Below are positions 16,367 through 24,607 of a stretch of 64,000 bases of DNA, piece after piece. Under the pieces are notes generated by a model that worked only from the letters and a program-made list of their open reading frames with translations, ran no database searches and was not told the DNA's origin. The position numbers and the translations under genes are program-made. The stretch lies in NCBI RefSeq assembly GCF_049647105.1, contig NZ_JBARWZ010000254.1:16779-80778 (forward strand). The letters are read 5' to 3'. This stretch comes from Actinophytocola sp049647105. Lineage in GTDB: Bacteria; Actinomycetota; Actinomycetes; Mycobacteriales; Pseudonocardiaceae. Position 1 is the stretch's first letter. Each line of letters opens with the position of its first letter.

Positions 16367-17218
16367 CTATCCGGCGATCGCCGCGCCTACCACCGCTGCC
16401 ATGCCACGCATGCCCGCCGCGTTGGGGTGCAGGGGGGCTGCCACGTTCTCGGGGATGAACGGTTCCGTCCAGCGCACCGACGCGGACTTGCAGACGTCCT
16501 TGCCGATGCCCGGCGTCCTGATGTCCACATAGGTCGCGCCACCGGCCGAGGACGCGTCGGCGAGGACCTGGTTCAGCTGGTCGATCTTGGCCTGGATGTA
16601 GTTCGCGTCGCGGGCCCAGACCTGCACCCTCGGGTAGCAGCCGTTCTGCGGCAGGTAGGTCGTGTAGCCGACCACGAACACCCGCGCGGACGGTGCCCGC
16701 TGGTGGATCGCCGCCAGCACCGCGTCGACCTTGGGCCGCGCGGCGGCCACCCGCTCGCCGTAGACGTCACGGCCGCCCGCGGTGTACTCGTCTGCGCACG
16801 ACGAGCCGGAGAGCCACTCGGGCCAGACGTTCAGGCACGACTCCGCGAGTCCGACGAGCCCGGTGTCGTTGCCACCGATCTGCAGCGTGACCACCGACGT
16901 GTCGGCGGTCAGCGCGTCGAGCTGCGGCGGCGCGGTGCCGAGGTCGGTCTCCTGCGGGTTGAACATGTCGTTCGTGTCGGCACCCGAGCAGGTCACGTCG
17001 GTGATCGCGAGCCCAAGCCGCGCGGCCGCCAGCTTCGGGTAGTTCACGGTGGAGCGGAAACAGCCCGCCATGCTCAGGTCGGGCGGCAGGATCAGCGGGC
17101 CCGACGCGGCGGAGTCGCCGAGCGCGACGTATTTCGGCGGAGCTGCCGAGGCCACCCCCGGTACCAGCATCGCCAACACAACGGGCAGCACAACCAGGAC
17201 CAGCCGGCGCATCGTCAT
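16367..17218 (-). CDS. Secreted SGNH/GDSL hydrolase
   Basis: 283 residues with a signal peptide (RRLVLVVLPVVLAMLVPG, cleavage near ASA). Block I VALGDSAASG carries the nucleophile serine, block III is QIGGNDTG, and block V LHPNAAGM carries the catalytic histidine. The order fits secreted actinobacterial SGNH lipases/esterases similar to Streptomyces lipase SCO1725 type. Six cysteines in the mature part suggest disulfides. The substrate (lipid or acyl ester) is not determined. The start is ATG (MTMRRL); a second ATG two codons in is equally possible. Confidence 0.88.
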   Translation of the reverse strand: MTMRRLVLVVLPVVLAMLVPGVASAAPPKYVALGDSAASGPLILPPDLSMAGCFRSTVNYPKLAAARLGLAITDVTCSGADTNDMFNPQETDLGTAPPQLDALTADTSVVTLQIGGNDTGLVGLAESCLNVWPEWLSGSSCADEYTAGGRDVYGERVAAARPKVDAVLAAIHQRAPSARVFVVGYTTYLPQNGCYPRVQVWARDANYIQAKIDQLNQVLADASSAGGATYVDIRTPGIGKDVCKSASVRWTEPFIPENVAAPLHPNAAGMRGMAAVVGAAIAG

Positions 17219-17224
17219 TGACCT

Positions 17225-17272
17225 CCGGGGCAGGGAACCGGACGTGAATCAGTGTCAGGTTCCCGGCCCCGG
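17225..17272 (-). terminator. Hairpin terminator downstream of arfB
   Basis: Inverted repeat CCGGGGCAGGGAACC / GGTTCCCGGCCCCGG (15 bp, one mismatch) with an 18-nt loop, between the arfB stop and the SGNH hydrolase start. Confidence 0.6.
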
Positions 17273-17330
17273 TTGTCCATCACCCAACCGGCTGCCGCGT
17301 ACGCGCCGAGGTGGGCGATCCACCGGCGGC

Positions 17331-17759
17331 TCACTCGTCGGACTGAGCCCGGCGCCCCTTCTTGGTCTGCGACCGCCGCTTCTTGGCGGACAGCCGCCGC
17401 TCGACCGACCCCCGGGAAGGCCGGGTGGCCCGCCTGCGCGGAGGCGGTGGCGATGCCGCGGCCCGCAACAGGGAAGCCAGCCGCTCCCGGGCCTCGGCCC
17501 GGTTGGCCAGCTGAGCCCGCTGCGTACTGACCGCCACCGTCAACACCCCACCGGCCAGCCGCCGCCCCAGCCGGGCGACGAGCCGCTCCCGCAACCATTC
17601 CGGCACGGAAGGCGACCCGGCCACATCCCACGACAGCTCGACGCGGCTGTCCGCCGTGTTGACCCCCTGCCCGCCGGGCCCGGACGACCGCGAGAACCGT
17701 TCCCGCAGCTCCGCTTCGGGAATCACGAACGCCGACGTCACCACCAGATCAGAAAACAC
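17331..17759 (-). CDS. arfB: Alternative ribosome-rescue factor / peptidyl-tRNA hydrolase ArfB
   Basis: 142 residues of the ArfB (YaeJ/ICT1) class. The catalytic GGQ motif lies in RSSGPGGQGVNTADSR near the N-terminus, and the C-terminal tail is long and basic (KKRRSQTKKGRR), as needed to insert into the mRNA channel of a stalled ribosome. It releases peptides from non-stop ribosomes. It lacks the codon-recognition domains of release factors RF1/RF2. It lies immediately downstream of purM, on the same strand with a 24-bp gap. Confidence 0.9.
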   Translation of the reverse strand: MFSDLVVTSAFVIPEAELRERFSRSSGPGGQGVNTADSRVELSWDVAGSPSVPEWLRERLVARLGRRLAGGVLTVAVSTQRAQLANRAEARERLASLLRAAASPPPPRRRATRPSRGSVERRLSAKKRRSQTKKGRRAQSDE

Positions 17760-17783
17760 TGAAACCAGACTTCATCATCAGCT

Positions 17784-18869
17784 TCAGAACCTGGGGTGGT
17801 TGCCGACCAGCTCGGCACGCGGCCCGTCGTCGCCTGCCGGGCCGACCTCGCCGAGCACCCACGCGGGCACGTGCCGCGCAGTGAGCACGGCCAGGACGCG
17901 GTCCATTTCGTCGGCGGCCACGACGGCCACCATGCCGACACCCATGTTGAACGTCTTCTCCATCTCGGCCCGCTCGACGCGGCCGCGCTGGGCGATCAGG
18001 GAGAACACCGGCGCGGGCGTCCACGTGCCGCGGTCCAGTCGCGCACGCAGGCCCCTCGGGATGACGCGGGCGACGTTCGCGGCCATGCCGCCACCGGTGA
18101 TGTGCGCGAACGTGCGCACGTCGGCCTCCGCGGCCGCGGCGAGGCAGTCCTTGGCGTAGATGCGGGTGGGTTCGAGTAGTTCCTCGCCCAGGGTGTGGCC
18201 GAACTCCTCGACCTGACCCTCCAGGGGCATGCGGCCGATCTCCAGCAGCACGCGCCTGGCCAGCGAGTATCCGTTGGAGTGCAGGCCGGACGACCCCATG
18301 GCGATGAGCACGTCGCCGGGCCGCACCCGGTCCGGGCCGAGCAGCCGGTCGGCCTCGACGACGCCGACCCCGGTCGCGGACAGGTCGTAGGCCCCGTCGG
18401 TCATGAGGCCGGGGTGCTCGGCGGTCTCGCCGCCGAGCAACGCGCAGCCCGCCTGGACGCAGCCCTCGGCGATGCCCTTGACCAGCGCGGCGATCCGCTC
18501 CGGCACGACGGTGCCGACCGCGATGTAGTCCTGCAGGAACAGCGGCTCCGCCCCGCACACGACGAGGTCGTCGACGACCATGGCGACCAGGTCGATGCCG
18601 ACCGTGTCGTGCACGTCCAGCGCCTGCGCGACCGCGATCTTGGTGCCGACCCCGTCGGTGGACGACGCGAGCACCGGCTCCTTCCAGCGATCCAGCCTGA
18701 GCTTGAACAGCCCGGCGAAGCCGCCGATGCCGCCGAGAACCTCGGGCCGGGTCGCCTTCTCGGCGAACGGCTTGAGCTGCTCGACCGCTTCCTCGCCTGC
18801 CTCGATGTTCACTCCCGCTGCCGCGTAGGTGGCGTGCGGGGAGTCGGGAGTCGCGCTGGTGTCGGTCAT
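17784..18869 (-). CDS. purM: Phosphoribosylformylglycinamidine cyclo-ligase (AIR synthetase)
   Basis: 361 residues, full length. PurM blocks are clear: TYAAAGVNIEAGEEAVEQL at the N-terminus, ASSTDGVGTKIAVA, the metal/nucleotide region GIDLVAMVVDDLVVCGAEPL, GGETAEHPGLM and HITGGGMAANVARV. It converts FGAM and ATP to aminoimidazole ribotide, step 5 of purine synthesis. It follows purF with 14 bp between stop and start, so the two are one operon. Confidence 0.96.
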   Translation of the reverse strand: MTDTSATPDSPHATYAAAGVNIEAGEEAVEQLKPFAEKATRPEVLGGIGGFAGLFKLRLDRWKEPVLASSTDGVGTKIAVAQALDVHDTVGIDLVAMVVDDLVVCGAEPLFLQDYIAVGTVVPERIAALVKGIAEGCVQAGCALLGGETAEHPGLMTDGAYDLSATGVGVVEADRLLGPDRVRPGDVLIAMGSSGLHSNGYSLARRVLLEIGRMPLEGQVEEFGHTLGEELLEPTRIYAKDCLAAAAEADVRTFAHITGGGMAANVARVIPRGLRARLDRGTWTPAPVFSLIAQRGRVERAEMEKTFNMGVGMVAVVAADEMDRVLAVLTARHVPAWVLGEVGPAGDDGPRAELVGNHPRF

Positions 18870-18883
18870 GGCTCCGGTTTGGG

Positions 18884-20431
18884 TCAGGGACGCTGGAGTG
18901 CGTCCGAGGCACCGTACCCCGCAGGCACGACAGGGGCGGCGGACCCCGCGACCCCGCGCTCGAGGCCCTCGAGCAGGTGCTTGCCGATCCGGTCCTCGTC
19001 GGGGATGGGGATCGGGTAGTCGCCGTCGAAGCACGCCGTGCACAGCCGGCTGCGGGGCTGCTCACTGGCCGCGATCAGGCCGTCGAGCGACACGTAGCCG
19101 AGCGAGTCCGCGCCGATGGAGCGGCGGATCCCGTCCAGGTCGAGACCGTTGGCGACCAGTTCGGCGCGGGACGCGAAGTCGATGCCGTAGAAGCACGGCC
19201 AGCGCACCGGTGGCGAGGCGATCCTGACGTGCACCTCCACCGCGCCCGCCTCCCGCAACATGCGGATGAGCGCACGCTGCGTGTTGCCACGCACGATCGA
19301 GTCGTCGACCACGACAAGGCGCTTGCCGCGGATCACGTCGCGCAGCGGGTTCAGCTTGAGCCGGATGCCCAGCTGGCGGATGGTCTGCGACGGCTGGATG
19401 AACGTGCGGCCGACATAGGCGTTCTTGACCAGGCCGGACCCGTAGGAGATGCCGGAGCCCTGCGCGTACCCGATGGCGGCCGGGGTGCCGGACTCCGGCA
19501 CCGGGATGACCAGGTCCGCCTCGGCCGGCTGCTCCTCGGCGAGCCTGCGGCCGATGTCGACGCGGGCCGCGTGCACCGACCGGCCCGCGATCGTCGTGTC
19601 GGGCCGGGCCAGGTACACGTACTCGAACACGCAGCCCTTCGGCTCGGGGTTCGCGAACCGGGAGGACCGCAGCCCGTGGTCGTCGATGGCGATCAGCTCG
19701 CCCGGCTCGACCTCGCGCACGAACGACGCGCCGACGATGTCGAGCGCGGCCGTCTCGGACGCGACGACCCAGCCCCGTTCGAGCCGCCCGAGCACCAGCG
19801 GCCGCACACCGTGCGGGTCGCGGGCCGCGTAGAGCGTGGTCTCGTCCGCGAAGACGAGGCAGAACGCGCCACGAACCCCGGGCAGGAGGTTCATGGCGGC
19901 CTGCTCGATCCCGATGTCCGCTGCGGTGGCGGCCAGCAGGCCGGAGAGCAGGTCGGAGTCGCTGGTGGCACCCGTGGCGCTGGCTCCGCTCATGGCGATG
20001 CCCAGCTCACGGGCCCGGTCGAGCAGTTCGGCGGTGTTGACGAGGTTGCCGTTGTGGCCGAGCGACAGCCCACTGCCGGTGGCGGTGGTGCGGAACGTCG
20101 GCTGCGCGTTCTCCCAGGTCGTGGACCCGGTGGTGGAGTAGCGGCAGTGGCCGACGGCGATGTGGCCCTGCAGCGAGACGAGTACCTGCTCGTCGAACAC
20201 CTGGGAGACGAGCCCCAGGTCCTTGAACACGACGATCTTCTGCCCGTCGGACACCGAGATGCCCGCGGCTTCCTGTCCTCGGTGCTGCAGCGCGTAGAGG
20301 CCGAAGTAGCTGAGCTTGGCGACTTCCTCGCCCTTTGCCCACACCCCGAACACGCCGCATTCCTCGCGAGGCTCGGGTTCCGGTTGGTCGATCTGTTCGG
20401 TCTGGTCGGAGACGGTCGGATCGATGACCAC
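18884..20431 (-). CDS. purF: Amidophosphoribosyltransferase
   Basis: 515 residues from the GTG chosen because GGGGAG lies 9 nt upstream; a TTG three codons earlier abuts that sequence and is less likely. A propeptide of about 24 residues precedes the N-terminal nucleophile Cys25 in EECGVFGVWA, indicating self-processing. Blocks include LQHRGQEAAGI (glutaminase) and VVVDDSIVRGNT (PRPP loop). Cysteines suited to the 4Fe-4S cluster of Bacillus-type PurF appear in KGCVFEYVYLARPD, PCFYGIDF and LCTACFDGDYP. It commits PRPP to purine synthesis. Confidence 0.95.
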   Translation of the reverse strand: MVIDPTVSDQTEQIDQPEPEPREECGVFGVWAKGEEVAKLSYFGLYALQHRGQEAAGISVSDGQKIVVFKDLGLVSQVFDEQVLVSLQGHIAVGHCRYSTTGSTTWENAQPTFRTTATGSGLSLGHNGNLVNTAELLDRARELGIAMSGASATGATSDSDLLSGLLAATAADIGIEQAAMNLLPGVRGAFCLVFADETTLYAARDPHGVRPLVLGRLERGWVVASETAALDIVGASFVREVEPGELIAIDDHGLRSSRFANPEPKGCVFEYVYLARPDTTIAGRSVHAARVDIGRRLAEEQPAEADLVIPVPESGTPAAIGYAQGSGISYGSGLVKNAYVGRTFIQPSQTIRQLGIRLKLNPLRDVIRGKRLVVVDDSIVRGNTQRALIRMLREAGAVEVHVRIASPPVRWPCFYGIDFASRAELVANGLDLDGIRRSIGADSLGYVSLDGLIAASEQPRSRLCTACFDGDYPIPIPDEDRIGKHLLEGLERGVAGSAAPVVPAGYGASDALQRP

Positions 20432-20495
20432 CGAGAGCAACTCCCCGCTTGATGGCGTCAGGTGCTTCCCAAGTGTAGGTCGTCCGGTGCGATGT

Positions 20496-21218
20496 TCAGC
20501 TCATCCGCAATGCCTTCAGCACTGTGGGATCACCCTCACCAGTGAGCTGCATGCGGCCGCGCAGCTGGTAGAGGACGTTCGCGGTGCGATTGGACAGTCG
20601 GCCGTCGGCCTTCTCGTTCCGGTCCGCGGACCGCACCTCGGGCACCTCGCCGGGTGTCATCCGCACGTGCCACGCCTGCGGACCATCCGTGCAGGACACC
20701 ACGGCGGTGCCGCTGAACGCGGGTGGCGAGTCGCCACGCATGCGGGCGGCGAGCAGCGTGCCGAGCAGTTCGTCGACGGCGTCGGCGGCCTGCTCGCGGT
20801 CGGTCGGCGTGAGCGTGCGGAGCGCGGCCTGCGCGTCCCACCGCCGCAGGTTCAGCTCGTGCGCCACCCGCCGGTGCCACACCCACGCGAGGTCTGGCGC
20901 CGACGGCGAGAAGGTCCACACCGGACGGTTGCCGGAGGTGTTGTTGAGCACCTGCGTGGCGGCGGCCAGCTGTTCGTCGAGGTAGACGACCGGGTCGACG
21001 TCTCTGCGCACCGGCAGCGGCCGCAGCTCGACGATGCTGCCACTCGTGAGGTAGCGGGTCGCCGTGTGCAGGAACCGCGCGACGTGCACGGTCAGGTCGG
21101 CGAAGGTCCAGCCGGGGCAGGACGGCACGTCGTCGCCCTGCTTGGCCGTGGCGACGGCCGTCCGGAACAGACCAGCCTGCTGCGCGAACACACCGGTCCA
21201 CCGGCGGGCCGTCCACAC
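20496..21218 (-). CDS. Mycothiol-dependent maleylpyruvate isomerase family (DinB-like) protein
   Basis: 240 residues from a GTG with GGGAAGGA 9 nt upstream; a GTG nine codons earlier is the alternative. The N-terminal four-helix DinB-like domain (SCPGWTFADLTVHVARFLH) and the RRVAHELNLRRWDAQ helix are typical of the maleylpyruvate isomerase family, as is the small C-terminal domain. The usual histidine of the HRWDAE block is arginine here, so the canonical metal triad may be incomplete. Mycothiol dependence is a family property. The substrate is unknown. It lies upstream of purF on the same strand. Confidence 0.75.
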   Translation of the reverse strand: MWTARRWTGVFAQQAGLFRTAVATAKQGDDVPSCPGWTFADLTVHVARFLHTATRYLTSGSIVELRPLPVRRDVDPVVYLDEQLAAATQVLNNTSGNRPVWTFSPSAPDLAWVWHRRVAHELNLRRWDAQAALRTLTPTDREQAADAVDELLGTLLAARMRGDSPPAFSGTAVVSCTDGPQAWHVRMTPGEVPEVRSADRNEKADGRLSNRTANVLYQLRGRMQLTGEGDPTVLKALRMS

Positions 21219-21297
21219 GTGATGTTGTCCTTCCCGTACGCACACAGTGTTCGATGAACCACCCTATGCCCACCGTCCCCGGGTTACGGTCACTTCC

Positions 21298-21588
21298 GTG
21301 GCCGACGGTTATGAGGTTGATCCCGCGGCGTTGCGAGCCGCGTCGGATGGGTTTTACACGGGTGCGGACGCCGTTGGACAGGCGGCCGCGCGGTTGTCGG
21401 TGGCACAGCTGGTGCCCGCGGCCCTCGGTGAGGTGGACGCGGCCTACGACCTGGCGGCGGCGTTCGCCGAGTTCGTCGGCGAGCACGGGGACGACCTCAG
21501 ACGTGGCGCGTCGTGGGTGACCGACGCGGGTGACGGCCTGGTCGAGAACGCGGACGAGTACATCCGCCGTGAGGAGTTCCGCATATGA
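21298..21588 (+). CDS. EspC-like type VII secretion target (DUF2580/WXG100 superfamily)
   Basis: 96 residues from GTG. It has the helical-hairpin pattern of the EspC family (GYEVDPAALRAASDGFYTGA at the start, AGDGLVENADEY near the end). Such small proteins are secreted as dimers by ESX systems. The TGA overlaps the next start as ATGA, so it is co-translated with the DUF1023 hydrolase and is probably its secretion partner. No ESX core gene (EccB-E, MycP) is nearby. Confidence 0.7.
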   Translation: MADGYEVDPAALRAASDGFYTGADAVGQAAARLSVAQLVPAALGEVDAAYDLAAAFAEFVGEHGDDLRRGASWVTDAGDGLVENADEYIRREEFRI

Positions 21589-23366
21589 CCGACCCTGAGC
21601 AGCTGTACGCGCGGCTCGCGAGCGGCGACACGAGCAGGATCCTCGCGGTGCTGGAGCCGATGGGCGCGGCGAAGTCCCTGCTCACGGACGTGGAACTGAA
21701 GCCGGTCAACGAGTGGGCTGGTGCGGCGGCCCAGGCGTTCGACACCCGGCTGACCACGTCGAAGACGGCCGTGACCACGGCGGCGGAGCGGCTGACCGAC
21801 GCGATGTCCGTGGTCGAGGCGGCCGCGGCGGCGTACGGCCGCATGCGCACCGCGGCGGACCAGACCATCCAGGCATACCGGTCGGGCGGCATCCCGGACA
21901 CACAGGCCGCCTCGGTACTGACCCAGCTGACGACCAGCTACGAGGAGGTGCTGCGTTCCTACGCGGGCGCGCTGCGCGGCATCCGCCCGGCCTTCACGAC
22001 CGCGGGCGCCACGACCGCCAGTGCCACGACGGCGTCGGGCGCGACGGTCCCGCCGCCCGGCACCGACCCGCGTCAGGTCGCGCAGTGGTGGAGGTCGCTG
22101 CCGGAGACGACGCAGAACGAGCTGCTGGCCACGCAGTTCGACGCGCTCGGCCGCCTCCGCGGACTGCCGTCGCCGGTGCTCAACGAGGCCAACCACCACC
22201 GCATCGAGGCGGACGTGACCAGGTTCGCGGCGGCGAACACGGACCTCACGAACCAGATCAACACGCGGGCAGCCGAGCTGGGCATCGACCCGGCCGACGA
22301 GGGCGCGCTGCGCGACGAACCGGCGCTCGCCGAACTGCTCGACCAGCGCCAGGACGCCAACAGGGGGCTGGACAACGCGACCGCCGCGAACGCACGCGTC
22401 GAGGAGGCCGCGCGGTCGGGCTACGACACCTACGTCCTGTCCTACGACCCGTACGGCCCCGGCAAGCAGGAGGGCACCCTCGCGATCGCATACGGGAACC
22501 CGGACCAGGCGAGCAACGTGTCGGTCGTGGTCCCCGGCACGACGACAACGCTGGAGAACGGCTTCCCGAACGGCAGCGCACAGGACCTGCGCGCGGCCAT
22601 GGACCAGGCGGAACCCGGCAACAACGCCACGATCGCGTGGCTGGGCTACGACGCCCCGGCCTGGGACACCACGGTCGCCACCCCGGACAACGCCATCGAG
22701 GGCGGCGAGCTGCTGAAGTCCGATGTGGACGGCTACCGGGCCTCGGCGCAGACGCAGCAGCACATCTCGCTCATCGGCCACAGCTACGGCGCCACCACGG
22801 TCGGCTACGCGGCCATGAACGGCCTGGCGGCCGACGACATCGCATTCATCGGCGCCCCCGGGGTCGGCGCGTCCGGTGTGGACCAGCTGTCGCCCGGCGC
22901 CGGGCACGTGTGGGCGGGTGCCTCCGAGCACGACCCGATCGTCCAGGCCACGAGCGGCAGCTGGTTCACCGCCGACGGCAGCTCGGTCGGCCCGTACGAC
23001 GAGCAGTTCGGCGCGAACCAGTTCGCGGTGCCCGGCGAGGAAAACGTGCTCGGCGCCCACAGCGTGTACTACTCCGACCAGTCGCTGAACAACCTGGCGA
23101 ACATCGCCACCGGCAACTACGACGCGGTCACCCAGGGCACGCCGGAGGGCAACTCCGCCGGCGAGCTCGTGTCGGACGCCGGTGGCGGCCTGTGGGAGGC
23201 GGGCAGGGACGCCCTCCACGGCGACTGGGACGGGGCATGGGACGAGCTGAAGGACACCGGCAGGGAGCTGCTGAACGACGCGGGCGACGTGCTCCTCGGC
23301 GGTGCCGGCGACCTGGTGGAGGCCGGGAAGTCGGTCTACGACAACACGCTGGGCCGGATTTTCTAG
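21585..23366 (+). CDS. Type VII-associated DUF1023 alpha/beta hydrolase
   Basis: 593 residues. The first about 135 are helical and WXG100/LXG-like (ELKPVNEWAGAAAQAFDTRL), followed by a threonine/alanine linker and a DUF1023 alpha/beta-hydrolase domain. Nucleophile elbow IGHSYGATT (Ser400), acidic residue Asp450 in ASEHDPI and His492 in LGAHSVYY form a plausible triad. There is no Sec signal, consistent with type VII export as a complex with the upstream small protein. Family members are envelope or effector esterases of unknown substrate. The last 4 nt overlap the convergent sterol-carrier gene. Confidence 0.82.
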   Translation: MTDPEQLYARLASGDTSRILAVLEPMGAAKSLLTDVELKPVNEWAGAAAQAFDTRLTTSKTAVTTAAERLTDAMSVVEAAAAAYGRMRTAADQTIQAYRSGGIPDTQAASVLTQLTTSYEEVLRSYAGALRGIRPAFTTAGATTASATTASGATVPPPGTDPRQVAQWWRSLPETTQNELLATQFDALGRLRGLPSPVLNEANHHRIEADVTRFAAANTDLTNQINTRAAELGIDPADEGALRDEPALAELLDQRQDANRGLDNATAANARVEEAARSGYDTYVLSYDPYGPGKQEGTLAIAYGNPDQASNVSVVVPGTTTTLENGFPNGSAQDLRAAMDQAEPGNNATIAWLGYDAPAWDTTVATPDNAIEGGELLKSDVDGYRASAQTQQHISLIGHSYGATTVGYAAMNGLAADDIAFIGAPGVGASGVDQLSPGAGHVWAGASEHDPIVQATSGSWFTADGSSVGPYDEQFGANQFAVPGEENVLGAHSVYYSDQSLNNLANIATGNYDAVTQGTPEGNSAGELVSDAGGGLWEAGRDALHGDWDGAWDELKDTGRELLNDAGDVLLGGAGDLVEAGKSVYDNTLGRIF

Positions 23367-23728
23367 AACCGGATGATGGGGAGCAGCGTGGAGAGGTCCG
23401 CGCGGTTCCCCGACGCGGTGACCCGGCCCTCGGTGACCGCGTCCGTCCACAGGAGAGTGCCGGACGCCAGCTCCAGCCAGGTGCGGGCGTCCATCTCCAC
23501 CACGTTCGGCGGCGTGCCCCTGGTGTGCCTCGGCCCCTCGACGCACTGCACGGCGGCGAACGGCGGCACCCGGACCTCGACGCTGCGCCCCGGCGCCACC
23601 TTGGCGAGGGTCCGCAGGCTCAGCCGCACGGCCTTCGCCAGGTCAGGGCGGGCAGGCGAGTCCCATGGCAGCACGGCGGCGACCGCGTCCCGCATCTCCC
23701 GGGGGTCGACGGAAGAACCACTGCTCAC
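23363..23728 (-). CDS. Sterol carrier (SCP2-like) family protein
   Basis: 121 residues, cytosolic, with a single SCP2-like/MDMPI_C-like fold (RVPPFAAVQCVEGPRHTRGT, then DARTWLELASG). The same small protein lies next to purF in mycobacteria (Rv0807), so it belongs to the ancestral pur neighbourhood while the surrounding type VII genes are accessory. Start GTG overlaps the espG-like stop as GTGA; the 3' end overlaps the DUF1023 gene by 4 nt in convergent orientation. No ligand is known. Confidence 0.8.
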   Translation of the reverse strand: MSSGSSVDPREMRDAVAAVLPWDSPARPDLAKAVRLSLRTLAKVAPGRSVEVRVPPFAAVQCVEGPRHTRGTPPNVVEMDARTWLELASGTLLWTDAVTEGRVTASGNRADLSTLLPIIRF

Positions 23729-24537
23729 TGACTGGCCCCGGCGACCACTTCGTCAAGCAGCTCACCGACGTGGTGCGTGAGCTTGCGCAGGTCGGCTGGC
23801 GAGATGGTGGTCCACAGCGCCCCGTCGTCGGCGGGCCGCCGGACCTGCACGTACCGCCCGTCCTCGGTGTCGAAGAACGACACCACCCGGTCGGCCCGTC
23901 TGCGTCTGCCGAGCTTGTCCCGTGCGGCGGCGCCGAAGTTACCCATGTGCGCCACGTCTTTGATCATCTCGGCGAGCGCGGTGGCGTCGTCGGACCGCAG
24001 CCCGTTCGCGAGCAGCGACTGCTCGAACCCCTCCCGCGTCCCACCCGCGCCGTTCGCGGCGGCCTCGAAGTCGGCGGTCCGCAACGTCACCGACTGCCCC
24101 GGCCCGGCGGCGACCGAGGGCAGCACGGCCAGCGCGGCGGACGGCAGCCCGGTCACGGACGCCGACCGCAGCGTCACCGACCCCTCCGACAGCTCGGCGA
24201 CCGCGGCGACCTCACCGGCCGCGGCGGCGAGCACCCGGACGTTGCTTCCGACGTAGGCACGCACGTCGACCTCGCGGTCCGGCCGGGAAAGGACCGAGAG
24301 CAGCTCCGCGATGTCGGGGTTCACGTCGATCGGCCGCCCGAGCCCCCTGGCCTCCAGGTCGGCCCACACCCGGGCCTCGATCCGGTCCCGCTCCTCGAAC
24401 GTCTTGCCAGGGGACGGCACCTTCACCACGAGCGGCAGCGCACCGAGCCTCAGATGCTCCCACAGCACGTCGAACTCGAGTGCGGTCAACGTGATCGGCG
24501 CGGTCTCCCGGTCACCGATCGAGAAGGTGCTGGTCAC
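23725..24537 (-). CDS. espG: ESX secretion-associated chaperone, EspG family (copy 1)
   Basis: 270 residues from GTG. The N-terminal block ITLTALEFDVLWEHLRLG and the central sheet/helix pattern fit the EspG fold, whose known role is cytosolic binding of the hydrophobic tip of PE-PPE heterodimers to deliver them to the ESX ATPase. It directly follows the PPE-like gene, the expected cargo. The C-terminal FFDTEDGRYVQVRRPADD region is conserved in the second copy at 54990-55757. It is fused by GTGA overlap to the sterol-carrier gene, an oddity of this locus. Confidence 0.85.
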   Translation of the reverse strand: MTSTFSIGDRETAPITLTALEFDVLWEHLRLGALPLVVKVPSPGKTFEERDRIEARVWADLEARGLGRPIDVNPDIAELLSVLSRPDREVDVRAYVGSNVRVLAAAAGEVAAVAELSEGSVTLRSASVTGLPSAALAVLPSVAAGPGQSVTLRTADFEAAANGAGGTREGFEQSLLANGLRSDDATALAEMIKDVAHMGNFGAAARDKLGRRRRADRVVSFFDTEDGRYVQVRRPADDGALWTTISPADLRKLTHHVGELLDEVVAGASQ

Positions 24538-24607
24538 AGCGCAATCTTACCTACGAAGACAGCGGCGGGGAGCCGCCGGAACGACTCCCCGCCAAGGTAG
24601 GGACGGA

